Assembly (NCBI GenBank): GCA_945867815.1
Contig: CAMBIX010000011.1
Coordinates: 1-64,000 of the forward strand
Reading direction: 5' to 3'
Length of the DNA stretch: 64,000 bases
Origin: an uncultured Veillonellaceae bacterium
Lineage (GTDB): Bacteria > Bacillota > Negativicutes > Veillonellales > Veillonellaceae
The position numbers and the translations under genes were made by a program. This document shows positions 9,521 through 18,434 of the stretch, in pieces. The notes under the pieces are model-generated. The model was given only the letters and a program-made list of their open reading frames with translations, searched no databases and was not told where the DNA came from. Every line of letters starts with the position of its first letter. Position 1 is the first letter of the stretch.

Positions 9521-9568
9521 AATTAATTCTTTCCCTATGCAACTACTTATAGTTAATTATTCTCTAGC

Positions 9569-9592
9569 ATCTATATTTAAGACGATATAGAT
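9569..9592. promoter_or_regulatory. Inverted repeat upstream of nrdB
   Basis: ATCTATAT (9569-9576) and ATATAGAT (9585-9592) are perfect inverted arms separated by 8 bases, about 60 bases ahead of the nrdB start. It could be an operator, but it does not match the NrdR pair upstream of nrdA closely. Confidence 0.3.
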
Positions 9593-9652
9593 AGCAAAAA
9601 CATAAGACTTAATAAGCTTGCTAGTATCTCTACATACAAAGGACGATAACCT

Positions 9653-10684
9653 ATGCTAAATAAAAAATTAATCTTTAACGAACATGGCGAGCGTGGTACC
9701 CAGCGTATGATTGGTGGCAACACAACCAACCTTCGTGAATGGAACCGCATCAAATACGACTGGGCCAATACCCTCTATCGCACTATGCTTAATAATTTTT
9801 GGATTCCTGAAGAAATCTCCCTCAACGAAGACATTAAACAATTTCCGCAACTAACGGATAGTGAACGACGAGCTTTTGACAAGATTATTTCCTTTTTAAA
9901 CTTTTTAGATTCTATTCAAAGTGAAAACTTGCCTAACCTTAGCCGCTATATTACAGCACCAGAAGTGGCGTCCCTCTTAAATATACAAGCCTTTCAAGAG
10001 GAAATTCATGCCCAGAGTTACTCCTATATTCTAGATACCGTAACCAATCCTATTACCCGTGACCGCATTTACGATGAATGGCGCACCGATGAAGTCTTGC
10101 TGAATCGTAACCGCTTTATTGCTGATGCCTATCAGCAATTTAGTGATGAGCCTACCCCACACAATTTCTTACGTACGATTATGGCTAATTACATTTTAGA
10201 AGGCATATACTTCTATTCTGGTTTTAGCTTTTTCTATACACTCGCTCGGCAAGGAAAAATGACTGCCACTAGTACCATTTTTAAATACATCAACCGAGAC
10301 GAAGTAACCCATCTAATTTTATTTCAAAATATAATTAAAGAATTACGTCATGAAGAGCCCTCTTTATTTACCTCTGAAATAGAAAAAGAGTTAAATCAAA
10401 TGCTAAAACAAGGCGCTGAAAACGAAATTGCCTGGGGCCAATATATTACCAATAATCAGATTTTAGGACTAAATAACGACCTAATTACCAAATATATTCA
10501 TTACTTAGCCAATCTCCGTGCCGAAGCCATCGGCCTACCTATCCTCTATCCAGAAATCACAGAAAATCCTATGGCTTGGATTGAAAATTTTTCCAATCTA
10601 AATCAAACAAAGACCGACTTCTTTGAAGCAAAAGTTACTAATTATACAAAAGCGGCTGCTTTTGATTTTGATGAGCTAGTATAA
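9653..10684 (+). CDS. nrdB: Ribonucleoside-diphosphate reductase, beta (radical) subunit
   Basis: NrdB houses the diiron-tyrosyl cofactor that starts radical chemistry in NrdA. The protein is 343 residues. Metal-ligand motifs are in order: LDSIQ (first carboxylate), EEIHAQSY, LEGIYFYSG and RDEVTH. The tyrosine of EEIHAQSY sits at the position of the stable radical, so this is a tyrosyl-radical class Ia-type subunit rather than a Phe- or Val-substituted class Ic form. AAAGGA precedes the ATG at 9653. A conserved-core terminator directly follows the stop. Confidence 0.93.
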   Translation: MLNKKLIFNEHGERGTQRMIGGNTTNLREWNRIKYDWANTLYRTMLNNFWIPEEISLNEDIKQFPQLTDSERRAFDKIISFLNFLDSIQSENLPNLSRYITAPEVASLLNIQAFQEEIHAQSYSYILDTVTNPITRDRIYDEWRTDEVLLNRNRFIADAYQQFSDEPTPHNFLRTIMANYILEGIYFYSGFSFFYTLARQGKMTATSTIFKYINRDEVTHLILFQNIIKELRHEEPSLFTSEIEKELNQMLKQGAENEIAWGQYITNNQILGLNNDLITKYIHYLANLRAEAIGLPILYPEITENPMAWIENFSNLNQTKTDFFEAKVTNYTKAAAFDFDELV

Positions 10685-10687
10685 GGC

Positions 10688-10757
10688 AGAAAGCCCTATC
10701 CCCCTCGCGAGCTATACGATCGTAAGACTCTTTAACGGGAGATAGGGCTTTCTTACG
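10688..10757 (+). terminator. Intrinsic terminator with conserved inner core (family 1, copy 2)
   Basis: AGAAAGCCCTATC (10688-10700) pairs with GATAGGGCTTTCT (10741-10753). The inner core reads CTCGCGAGCTATACGATCG and onward. It is almost identical over its whole length to the element at 15706-15771, with two differences in the core. It overlaps the degraded 3' end of the convergent permease remnant. Confidence 0.85.
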
Positions 10758-10947
10758 CCGCCAAGCATACCAAACATAAAACGGCAAGATAACAAGGCAG
10801 CCACCAAAGCCCCATACTAGCACTACCCATTAGAGCATAGGCTTTATTCAGCAATAAAAAGATACCTGTCCCTACAATGGCATTAATGCCTAAGAGGACA
10901 ATGCTCCAAAAGCCAAATTTACTTTTTTGTAATGATGACGTATCCAT
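10738..10947 (-). pseudogene. Internally deleted amino-acid permease remnant (APC family)
   Basis: From an ATG at 10947, with AGGAGGGC just upstream, the N-terminus SKFGFWSIVLLGINAIVGTG is clearly that of an APC-superfamily amino-acid permease. After about 45 residues the reading shifts frame and continues as the typical C-terminal tail LVILPFYVWYAWRRKK. Nearly 400 internal residues are missing, so the gene is a stub. It begins one base after the stop of the broken PuuD-like gene, suggesting the two once formed an operon for uptake and hydrolysis of a glutamyl compound. Confidence 0.72.
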
Positions 10948-10948
10948 A

Positions 10949-11688
10949 TTAGCCCTCCTTACTTTCACGTACTGCATACACAAAATGCATAAACAAAGCT
11001 TTAGCCGTTTGGTCAGTAACAGACATCATTTCTGGATGAAACTAATAAGATACTAAATACGGATAATCTATTGCTTCCAAAGCTTCCACTGTGCCATCTT
11101 CTGTCCAACCTGTCACCGTTAAATTACAACCTACTTCATGAATGGCCTGATGATGGTGACTATTAGTGACCCATCTATCGGCTCCAACAATTTCATGCAA
11201 TACAGAATCCTCATCAATATGTACTGTATGTATCGGAAGATCTGGCCGCTGATTTTGCCAATGGCGTACTGTACAATTTTTATCATAGGACCAATCTTGG
11301 TAAAGACTGCCACCACGAGCTACATTAATAATTTGATGGCCTCGACAAATACCTAGAATAGGCAACTCACGTTTACTTGCTTCTTCTAATAAAAGAAAAT
11401 CAAAATGATCCCGTTCCGGCCACACATTGCCTAACTTAGGCTTTGGTCTTCCCCATAATTTAATGGATATACATCATCACCACCGTTCAAGAGTAAACCA
11501 TCAACAACCTGCATCATAGAGACCGCCACTTCATCATCAGCCATAAACGACAAAATAAGTGGCACACCACCTGCCTCTACAATAGACCGAATATAATCAT
11601 CATTTACATAAGAACGGTGATAGCCAGGAAACAGACCACCACTATCTATCATATGGTTACCAGATATACCAATAATTGGTTTTTTCAT
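10949..11688 (-). pseudogene. Broken class I glutamine amidotransferase-like hydrolase (peptidase C26, PuuD-like)
   Basis: The first part (from ATG 11688, MKKPIIGISGNH) and the second part (with the nucleophile motif GICRGHQIINVARGG) belong to one gamma-glutamyl-gamma-aminobutyrate hydrolase-like protein. They are in different frames. The shift occurs near 11440, where PLNYGE should run on into PKPKLGNVWPERD. A second lesion is a TAG in LVSY*FHPEMM, where the family has Gln before FHPE, consistent with a C-to-T change. The remaining tail reads in frame to a TAA at 10949-10951. Two independent lesions argue against sequencing error. Confidence 0.85.
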
Positions 11689-11789
11689 TGTCCTCTCTCC
11701 TTACTTCTGTACAATGCATCTCCTACTAATCATTACCATATAGGTTTATTATAAATAAGTCGATACTGAAAACAATGTCAATAGACACA

Positions 11790-11836
11790 AAAAAAGATAG
11801 GCAAGAAGCATATCTGTCTCTTACCTATCTTTTTAT
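11790..11836 (+). terminator. Bidirectional hairpin terminator
   Basis: AAAAAGATAGG (11791-11801) pairs with CCTATCTTTTT (11824-11834). A-rich and T-rich flanks on both sides let it work in either direction. It sits upstream of the small toxin gene and isolates it from the amidotransferase remnant. Confidence 0.65.
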
Positions 11837-11864
11837 TTACTCTTCCCTGCAATTTCTGTATACT
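11836..11864 (+). promoter_or_regulatory. Extended -10 promoter of the small toxin
   Basis: TGTATACT (11857-11864) is an extended -10 with TATACT as hexamer. A weak -35-like TTTACT lies at 11836-11841. The start of the 25-residue ORF is 55 bases downstream. Confidence 0.4.
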
Positions 11865-11918
11865 ACACTTGAGTCAGTAACGTGAGTTAGTCTCATCTCT
11901 CAAAAGGAGGTGAGTGCT

Positions 11919-11996
11919 ATGAGTACATACGAAGCACTATCTTTAATGATACTATTCGCTACGCTCGTAGTGTTAATCATCAATACAAGAAAGTAA
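11919..11996 (+). CDS. 25-residue putative holin-like toxin (type I TA candidate)
   Basis: The ORF encodes MSTYEALSLMILFATLVV followed by LIINTRK. It is one short membrane helix with a basic tail, matching the Hol_Tox family of holin-like toxins seen in Firmicutes. A very strong ribosome binding site AAAAGGAGGTGAG (11902-11914) supports translation. In type I systems such a peptide inserts in the membrane and is silenced by an antisense RNA. A structured 3' region at 12025-12092 could be the shared terminator of toxin and antisense transcripts. No antisense promoter could be identified with confidence. Confidence 0.72.
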   Translation: MSTYEALSLMILFATLVVLIINTRK

Positions 11997-12024
11997 TTTA
12001 TACTTCTATTAAATTATAAGTACC

Positions 12025-12092
12025 GTAAAGATGAAAACCTAACGCTAAACTAGGGCATAAGCTCCAGCCACGTTAGGTCTATTATCTTTACA
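12025..12092. terminator. Two-stem structure downstream of the toxin, possible shared toxin/antisense terminator
   Basis: GTAAAGAT (12025-12032) pairs with ATCTTTAC (12085-12092) and, inside it, CCTAACG (12038-12044) pairs with CGTTAGG (12071-12077). Such a near-symmetric structure can serve transcripts from either strand. This fits the convergent arrangement of type I toxin loci, but a regulatory role is inference. Confidence 0.45.
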
Positions 12093-12246
12093 CCATACTT
12101 AGATGAGCCTAACGCCTCCACACGTTTACTGGCTCTTTCTATGTATAAGATACCACAGTTTCCTAGAAAATTCTATAAGTATCTCATAAAATGCAACTTT
12201 TACCTACTATGTATTTATCCTAGCATAATAAAGACTAACTCCACCT

Positions 12247-12462
12247 TTACTCACAATCTTCTAACAAAAAATCTCGAATGTTCTTATGGATAATCCCCTC
12301 TCGGCTCATATCAAACTCATCTAAGGAAAGCACATACTTAGGATAGTTATCCCGAATATCCCGATACACTCCAAATGCGCGTTCAATCGTCTCTGGCAAA
12401 ACCAACAAATAAGTGACTTGTATGTAAATTCGTTCTGACTGCCTATCAGCGATGAAATCCAC
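12247..12462 (-). pseudogene. C-terminal fragment of an AAA/DUF4143 ATPase
   Basis: The 71 residues contain IYIQVTYLL and KYVLSLDEF followed by IIHKNIRDFLL. These are characteristic of the C-terminal DUF4143 part of DUF4143-containing AAA ATPases, proteins of about 400 residues. The N-terminal ATPase domain is absent, and no upstream reading frame continues it. The GTG at 12462 has no clear ribosome binding site. I read it as a gene remnant. Confidence 0.7.
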
Positions 12463-12730
12463 TACCTATAAAGTTTTTATTTACTATAAAATTAACAGTT
12501 ATACCTAATAAAATCATTTTTTCTTATGTACTGCCCCATCTCTATCCTACACAGATTTCTTTTCATGCCAGCAAGTATACCACACATGAAAAATCGAAAA
12601 ACCTTTATCTTTATCAGGCATTCTCTTTAGGCACTGTGTATGTATACAAAATTTCCTCTTTTCTTCTCTACTTCCCTCCTATACAATAAAGGCGTTCTAT
12701 GGTTGTATTTTATAGAAAGGAATTGTACTT

Positions 12731-13756
12731 ATGAACTGGAAAAATAAGACGATATCCACAGTTACTCTTTGTTCGATTATGTTATTAAGTAGTGGTTATG
12801 CCGCGTCCCCGCAAATTTTGCCCACACAAGCACAGACAAAATCAGCTACGACTTCAAATAGCCCGCTACCTAAAATAACAAAAAGTCTTTTTAACTCTGA
12901 CAAGCGAAATATACTAGCTAATCAGGAATTATTAAAGATAACTGATACACACAAAAGCACAGCTAATCTAACAAAAACTCTTCCTGACTTAGCTAACAAA
13001 TCATCAGTTGCCTTAACAACGCCACAACAATTAGCCTCCGAAGAAACAATGGCTCTTTTATGGATGCGTACAGCTGCTGAATATCGGGCTCTTTGCTATC
13101 AGGCCTATAATACGGCACTCTCACACATTGATACGGCTATCCGTAACAAGAAGCCCAATCAAAGACCTTTAGCCATTATTTTAGACTGCGATGAAACAGT
13201 AGTCAGCAACAACAATGCCTTAAGTCAATCCGCCGCCAATCATAATGGGCAATTTAGTGCTCACTGGTGGCATGACTATATTGGAAAAGGTTCTTCACAA
13301 GCCCTGCCTGGGGCTAGTCAATTTCTAAATGATGTACACAATAAAGGTGTAGCCATTTTTTATGTGACTAACCGCTATGCACCTGATAATACAGAAGCTA
13401 CCTTAAAAAATTTACGCCACCTAGGCTTTCCTGACGTTAACAAAGAACAGGTCTTACTTATGACGACAACAGGTAATAAGCAACCTCGATTTGACGCAGT
13501 AGCTAAAAATTATAACATTATTCTCTATATGGGCGATAACTACGGTGATTTTCCCTTACCTAAAGCCACATCTATTAATAGTCGTGCTACTGTTATTGAT
13601 AAAACACAAACTGACTGGGGCACTAAATATATTATCTTTCCTAACCCCGTTTATGGCAGCTGGGTTTCTGCTATTTCTCAAAAGTATTTAACTTTAACAC
13701 CGCAAGAACGCGACTTTGTTAACAAGAAATTACTGACAACTAATCCATTTCTTTAA
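12731..13756 (+). CDS. Class C acid phosphatase / 5'-nucleotidase, P4 family, secreted
   Basis: This 341-residue HAD-superfamily protein starts with a signal peptide (basic MNWKNK, hydrophobic core, likely cleavage near SGYA-AS). There is no lipobox cysteine, unlike the Haemophilus P4 lipoprotein. A low-complexity Ser/Thr/Lys-rich linker spans about residues 30-95. The catalytic motif LDCDETVVSN (near residue 153) gives the DxDxT nucleophile and acid pair. HWW and VTNR motifs typical of the family follow. It probably dephosphorylates nucleotides or organic phosphates outside the inner membrane. AGAAAGGAATT precedes the ATG. Confidence 0.83.
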   Translation: MNWKNKTISTVTLCSIMLLSSGYAASPQILPTQAQTKSATTSNSPLPKITKSLFNSDKRNILANQELLKITDTHKSTANLTKTLPDLANKSSVALTTPQQLASEETMALLWMRTAAEYRALCYQAYNTALSHIDTAIRNKKPNQRPLAIILDCDETVVSNNNALSQSAANHNGQFSAHWWHDYIGKGSSQALPGASQFLNDVHNKGVAIFYVTNRYAPDNTEATLKNLRHLGFPDVNKEQVLLMTTTGNKQPRFDAVAKNYNIILYMGDNYGDFPLPKATSINSRATVIDKTQTDWGTKYIIFPNPVYGSWVSAISQKYLTLTPQERDFVNKKLLTTNPFL

Positions 13757-14508
13757 GTTAATAATAAACCGATAACGAAGAAAACAGCCATTGAATAATA
13801 GGTGATAATATGTCCCGTCAATCACCAACGACCTTGTGGTACATAGCCAGCACCAAAGAGCAACGGCCCTACTGCATTACCATAGTGTGTCATAACTGAA
13901 GCAATCTGCGCCGATGCAGCAATCAAAAGCAACAATGGGATTGGCGGTATACCTATAACCGCACCAAGTGTAAAAATAACCGGTACAAAAGTAACTACAT
14001 AAGCAATGGTTGAGGCAAAGAAATATCTAACGACAATACTTAGTAAAAGAAGAATCCCCATAGCTACAATCAGATTGACGCCACCTAAATTTAAGGTATG
14101 CTGGAACCATTTGCCAAGCCACAAGAAAAAACCGCCCTTAGTTAACACATCCGATATAGAAATAATACCTGAATACCATACGAAGGTATCCCAGGCAATC
14201 CGTTTACCTAAGCCAGTTAAAATAAAACATTCACCAATAATAAAGGCGGTCAAAATCAACCAAGACGTACTGCCAGCAAAGGCACTAATAGACTCCTTTA
14301 ACTGCAAATAATAGGTAGATAAAATAACCATACTGGTCATAAGAATAACTGGTTCTGGGAAAGGCCGTAAAATAACGCCCAATACTGTTCCTAAATACAA
14401 ACCTAATACATGCCAAGTCGATTCTGTCAGTCCGTTTGGAACTGGAATAAACCAAAAGGCAACAAACACGATTAAACAGGCGATACTTTTAATTAATTTT
14501 GCCTTCAT
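13753..14508 (-). pseudogene. Internally deleted DASS-family (SLC13-like) anion:Na+ symporter
   Basis: From the ATG at 14508, with AGGAGGGACA upstream, the protein begins like a divalent-anion:sodium symporter (helices, then ILTGLGKRIAW). It then jumps in frame to WDTFVWYSGIISISDVLTKG, which in full-length relatives lies some 200 residues later. A TGA at 13822-13824 follows VPQGRW, where the family has a second Trp, and the same frame continues for about 20 hydrophobic residues to a TAA at 13753. In-frame deletion plus nonsense mutation make it non-functional. It was probably controlled by the divergent LysR remnant at 14598. Confidence 0.78.
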
Positions 14509-14597
14509 CTTGTCCCTCCTCTTATCCGATTCCCTATCATCATTTTTTAGTCTGGTGTACAATAAAATTAATATTATTGCGTACAACGAGGGGAATT

Positions 14598-14705
14598 ATG
14601 GATACTAAAGATTTCTTATTAATGCAAATACTACACGAAGAAAAAAATATAACTAAAACTACATGCAATACTAATACCATACGCAACCATTTTAAGAAGA
14701 CTTAA
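14598..14705 (+). pseudogene. N-terminal stub of a LysR-type regulator
   Basis: The first 22 residues, MDTKDFLLMQILHEEKNITK, are the first helix and turn of a LysR helix-turn-helix domain. After that the frame encodes unrelated residues and stops at 14705. The stub is divergent from the broken DASS transporter, the usual placement for its regulator. Roughly 270 residues are lost, apparently by a deletion that brought the AEC gene up to 14710. Confidence 0.65.
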
Positions 14706-14709
14706 ACCC

Positions 14710-15690
14710 ATGTTGCTCCTAGCTTCTCATATTTTTGTCACCAGTATTATTCCTATTCTATTGCTCATTGCTGGTGGTTTTACTTTAGACAAACTATTCA
14801 AGCTTGACCTACGTACGCTGAGTAAATTAAACTTTTATGTCCTTTTACCAGCCTTTATCTTCCAATCCCTTTACACTGCGCATATTGGCGACGAAAGCCT
14901 AGAAATTGGTCTCTGTGCCCTAGTCATCATCTTTTCCAACAGCCTATTAGTCTCCCTCGTAGGCTATCTTATCCATTATGATAAACGACGCCTACAAATC
15001 ATTCGTAACGGCGTCATGTTCAATAACAGTGGTAATATCGGTGTTGCTATCGCTACCTTTGTTTTCTCTAATACACCTTATGTTATTAACGGTGCCACGC
15101 CCTATGTACAATTAGGTATTGTATCCGTTATCTCCATCTTTATTGTACAAACAGTCTTCTGTAACACCCTTGGCTTTTACCAGGCTGGTCTTGGCCAAAT
15201 GACCGCTAAAGAGGCTTTACGAATGCTCTTACGTATGCCAATTATCTATGTAGCACCCCTGGCAGTCCTATGTAAGTTTCTTCCATTTCACTTAACGTCT
15301 TATTTCTTCTGGCCACCTATTCATTATTACGGAATTGCTTACGTAGGCATTTCCATGTTAACTGTAGGTGTCGAATTAAGCCGATCCCCTATTAACTTTA
15401 TTAAGTGGGACGTCCTTTTAGCGGCTGGTCTCCGCCTCTTAGCCGGTCCTTTAGTTGCCGCAGGTATTGCCCTATTATTTATTCATTTTTATGGTGCTCT
15501 ACAACCTATATCCGCCCAAGCTATCATTATGACCTATAGTATACCGTCTGGCGTCAGCACCGCTCTTATTGCTTATGAAACCCATAATAACCCTGAATTT
15601 GCGACGCAGATTACCATGGCAACAACCGTCTTTTCTGCTATTACTATGCCGCTGGCTATCTTATTTGCTTATTATATGTTTCCGCTATAA
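14710..15690 (+). CDS. AEC-family (auxin efflux carrier-like) permease
   Basis: This 326-residue protein has about ten membrane helices and the family features VLLPAFIFQSL near the N-terminus and NSGNIGVAIATF around residue 110. Bacterial AEC proteins export or exchange organic acids such as malate or malonate; the substrate here is unknown. The ATG lies four bases after the LysR stub and lacks a clear Shine-Dalgarno sequence. Expression may have been affected by the upstream deletion. A conserved-core terminator follows at 15706. Confidence 0.82.
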   Translation: MLLLASHIFVTSIIPILLLIAGGFTLDKLFKLDLRTLSKLNFYVLLPAFIFQSLYTAHIGDESLEIGLCALVIIFSNSLLVSLVGYLIHYDKRRLQIIRNGVMFNNSGNIGVAIATFVFSNTPYVINGATPYVQLGIVSVISIFIVQTVFCNTLGFYQAGLGQMTAKEALRMLLRMPIIYVAPLAVLCKFLPFHLTSYFFWPPIHYYGIAYVGISMLTVGVELSRSPINFIKWDVLLAAGLRLLAGPLVAAGIALLFIHFYGALQPISAQAIIMTYSIPSGVSTALIAYETHNNPEFATQITMATTVFSAITMPLAILFAYYMFPL

Positions 15691-15705
15691 GGCAGGAAAA
15701 AAAAC

Positions 15706-15775
15706 AGAAAGCCCTATCCCCCTCGCGAGCTATACTATCGTAAGGCTCTTTAACGGGAGATAGGGCTTTCTTTAA
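15706..15775 (+). terminator. Intrinsic terminator with conserved inner core (family 1, copy 3)
   Basis: AGAAAGCCCTATC (15706-15718) pairs with GATAGGGCTTTCT (15759-15771). The element matches 10688-10753 almost base for base, so two near-identical copies lie 5 kb apart on either side of the decay zone. Confidence 0.85.
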
Positions 15776-15849
15776 ATATAGCTTTATCTTATGTAGTGCT
15801 TATAACTTTATAAATTTATACCATTCTTCTTATGAGCTAACACTATCTT

Positions 15850-16132
15850 TTACCACAATTACCTTCGTAGTCTACGATGGGCTTATCAACACCAACATAA
15901 CCAAATGTATAATCTACGTCCGCATCCTCACGTTTAGATGGGGTAATTTACTCGTCAACGAATCAGCCCCGCCTAGCCCATCAATTTAGTGCTTATCTGG
16001 GCTGCCATATAAAGATAAAATCTCCTTATCTCGAATCGTCGCATCAGCTGATAAATCAGCTAAGTCCACATAAGCTCCCTTACTCGTACCGCCCCGCATA
16101 TAAATAACTGGTATACTACGATATCCCTTCAT
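15850..16132 (-). pseudogene. N-terminal fragment of a PrpF-family isomerase
   Basis: From ATG 16132, with AGGAGGAAA upstream, the frame reads IPVIYMRGGTSKGAYVDLAD, the hallmark of PrpF/4-oxalomesaconate tautomerase-like proteins. A TAA then replaces Gln in GSPDKH*IDGLGG. A frameshift follows after LTSK. The next piece reads REDADVDYTFGYVGVDKPIV before ending about 95 residues in, against roughly 370-400 for the family. With the DASS and LysR remnants it suggests loss of a di/tricarboxylate utilisation locus. Confidence 0.75.
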
Positions 16133-16231
16133 ATCGACTTTCCTCCTAAGAATAAATTTACCTATCTATACTTTTCGAACTCACTATTTATTATTAGCGT
16201 ACGAGTTTTAAAACCATTGTAAAGATAGATT

Positions 16232-16723
16232 TTATTTATACTTCCGCGCTTTTAACATATACAAAAGCAAAGCGCCCAAGACAGCACCAACAGCTGAGCT
16301 AGCCGTAAAAGAGAGAACCAAAGTCATAAGAGCCAAGGCTTTTCCAAATACCAAGACCATTAAGGGATAGGCAAAAGCGGCGCCAATCAAACCTGTCCCT
16401 ATAATTTCAGCTAAGGCAGTAAGCCAAATCACTTTCGTATACCTATACACAAGCCCCGACAAGAAAGCTCCTACCATACTGCCAGGAAATGCCAACGGAG
16501 AACCTAAAGCTAAGGCATTACGCAGGTAGGATGTACAAAAAGCAGCCGATACATTATACCGTGTCCCTAAGAACACAGCCAGCACGACATTACATAAGGC
16601 CTGCATAGGATAAAGGCGGACACTGCCTAAAGGAATTGCAAATGGCGACAGGATAACACAAGCAGCCACAAATACAGCTGTTAACGTTAACTTTTTTTGC
16701 CTAGTCATAACTAATTGATTCAT
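16232..16723 (-). CDS. thiW: ThiW, thiamine-precursor ECF transporter substrate-binding (S) component
   Basis: This is a 163-residue integral membrane protein with about five helices. It carries the ThiW-type stretch NALALGSPLAFPGSMVGAFL and a short basic tail. ThiW proteins are predicted S components for a thiazole precursor of thiamine, working with a shared ECF energising module. None of those module genes is in the window. It lies 163 bases downstream of thiC on the same strand and probably shares the TPP-riboswitch-controlled transcript. Confidence 0.82.
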   Translation of the reverse strand: MNQLVMTRQKKLTLTAVFVAACVILSPFAIPLGSVRLYPMQALCNVVLAVFLGTRYNVSAAFCTSYLRNALALGSPLAFPGSMVGAFLSGLVYRYTKVIWLTALAEIIGTGLIGAAFAYPLMVLVFGKALALMTLVLSFTASSAVGAVLGALLLYMLKARKYK

Positions 16724-16886
16724 ATCTACCTAGTCTCTCTCTCTAATAGATACCATATATTTTCACCTATATCATTATCTCTTACCCAAAGCGAATGACC
16801 TAACCAGCCACTTATAAAAAGTGGTCAACTATTATAATAGCGTTTACAATACTCAGGTATACCTAGCATAACTAGTTTGAACTAAC

Positions 16887-18179
16887 TTATTTATCCTCAT
16901 GCAAATAGCTATTCATAATCTCTACTGCACAATAATCACCACACATAGAACAAGCACCTTCATCTGGCGTATTACGAGCCGACCGCTTACTAGCTGCATA
17001 AGCTGGATCAATGGCTAATGCTAACTGCTTATCCCAATCCAAAACCTTACGGGCCTCAGCCATAGCTATATCCCAGTCTCTAGCCCCAGGAAGGCCTTTG
17101 GCAACATCTGCTGCATGAGCTGCTATACGACTAGTAATAACACCTGTATGCACATCTTCAATTGTCGGCAAGGCCAAGTGTTCTGCTGGTGTCACATAAC
17201 ATAAGAAATCCGCTCCTGCCGTCGCCGCCAAGGTGCCACCGATAGCCGCTGTAATATGGTCATAGCCAGGAGCTATATCTGTGACCAAAGGCCCTAACAC
17301 ATAAAAAGGAGCTCCATGGCACAATTCTTTTTCCATTTTTACATTGGCTTCAATTTGGTCATACGGCACATGCCCAGGCCCTTCAATCATAACCTGCACG
17401 CCTCGATCCCAAGCCCGCTGTGTTAACTCACCTAGCGTTAATAATTCAGTAATCTGGCCCCTATCGCTGGCATCAGCTAAGCAACCTGGCCGCATACCAT
17501 CACCTAGACTCAGTGTAACATCATACCTTTCACAGATAGAAAGAATTTCATCAAAATGTTCATACAAGGGATTTTCTGCCTTATTATGAAGCATCCAGCC
17601 AGCTATAAAAGACCCGCCTCGACTAACGATATCCATAAGTCGTCCTTCTTCACGCATGGCTTTTACAGCCGCTCTTGTTACCCCACAATGAATGGTCATA
17701 AAATCGACACCGTCTTTAGCCTGCCTTTCAATGGTTTCTAATAAGTCCTCAACAGTCATGTCTACCACGGCCCCTCGTTCCTTAATGGCCTTTACCGTGG
17801 CCTGATAAATAGGCACCGTTCCTACCATAATTGGTGAATGGGCAATAATTGCCCGCCGAGATTCATCAATATGATTGCCAGTAGATAAATCCATTACAGA
17901 ATGAGCCCCACAACGAACCGCTTCAGCTAACTTTTCAAGTTCTGGCTCTATATCTGGATAGGTACTCGACGTACCAATATTGGCATTGACTTTCACCCGT
18001 AGTCCCTTACCAACGCCGTAAGGCGTGAGTCCCTTATGATTTACATTAGCACAGATAACGACCTGTCCATCACCTATCCGCTTACGAAGTAGGTTAACAT
18101 CGATGCCTTCCTGCTTTGCTACTGCTTGCATTTCTCTTGTTATTTTCCCAGCTCTCGCCAATTGCATTTGTGTGGCCAT
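16887..18179 (-). CDS. thiC: Phosphomethylpyrimidine synthase
   Basis: ThiC is a radical-SAM enzyme that converts aminoimidazole ribotide to hydroxymethylpyrimidine phosphate for thiamine. At 430 residues this is the short form without the plant/proteobacterial N-terminal extension. The cluster-binding motif CSMCGDYCAVEI near the C-terminus is intact. Other conserved parts are HSVMDLSTG and EGPGHVPYDQIEANV. AAGGAGACGAGACA precedes the ATG. A TPP riboswitch with terminator lies directly upstream, so expression falls when thiamine is plentiful. Confidence 0.95.
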   Translation of the reverse strand: MATQMQLARAGKITREMQAVAKQEGIDVNLLRKRIGDGQVVICANVNHKGLTPYGVGKGLRVKVNANIGTSSTYPDIEPELEKLAEAVRCGAHSVMDLSTGNHIDESRRAIIAHSPIMVGTVPIYQATVKAIKERGAVVDMTVEDLLETIERQAKDGVDFMTIHCGVTRAAVKAMREEGRLMDIVSRGGSFIAGWMLHNKAENPLYEHFDEILSICERYDVTLSLGDGMRPGCLADASDRGQITELLTLGELTQRAWDRGVQVMIEGPGHVPYDQIEANVKMEKELCHGAPFYVLGPLVTDIAPGYDHITAAIGGTLAATAGADFLCYVTPAEHLALPTIEDVHTGVITSRIAAHAADVAKGLPGARDWDIAMAEARKVLDWDKQLALAIDPAYAASKRSARNTPDEGACSMCGDYCAVEIMNSYLHEDK

Positions 18180-18205
18180 TGTCTCGTCTCCTTATAAAAA
18201 GCAAT

Positions 18206-18234
18206 AAAAAAAGCCGCCCAACGTATTGGGCGGC
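18206..18234 (-). terminator. Expression-platform terminator of the TPP riboswitch
   Basis: On the minus strand GCCGCCCA (18234-18227) pairs with TGGGCGGC (18220-18213), followed by seven T. It lies between the TPP aptamer and the thiC ribosome binding site, so ligand-dependent premature termination is the likely mechanism. Confidence 0.88.
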
Positions 18235-18245
18235 AACTAAGACGG

Positions 18246-18335
18246 TTGTATCACTTTCCTACGCAGGTATTAACCTAACAGGTTCGAAGGGTCAGATGCG
18301 TACATCTTCTCAGCCATATGGCTCCCCTAGTGTTT
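18246..18335 (-). ncRNA. TPP riboswitch aptamer (THI element)
   Basis: Read on the minus strand it has the THI-box landmarks in order: ACTAGGGGAGCC, GGCTGAGA, GACCCTTCGAACCTG, then a short stem and CCTGCGTAGGAAAGTGA. These are the conserved pyrimidine- and pyrophosphate-binding parts. The element controls thiC and probably thiW. Confidence 0.95.
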
Positions 18336-18434
18336 CCTTATGAAATTAATTTAATGATAACAGAAATTTATCAATTGATCAAGACTGCTATTATTTTATA
18401 AATTAATACTACTTTCCTAATTTCTCCTAAAAGC

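Noticed and set aside
9569-9592. NrdR box upstream of nrdB
   Set aside because: The inverted repeat there is single, with longer spacing and a different core from the nrdA boxes, so I list it only as a generic inverted repeat.
18206-18335. 75-codon plus-strand ORF (18116-18343) over the thi leader
   Set aside because: It overlaps the TPP riboswitch and the thiC start on the opposite strand, with no support of its own.
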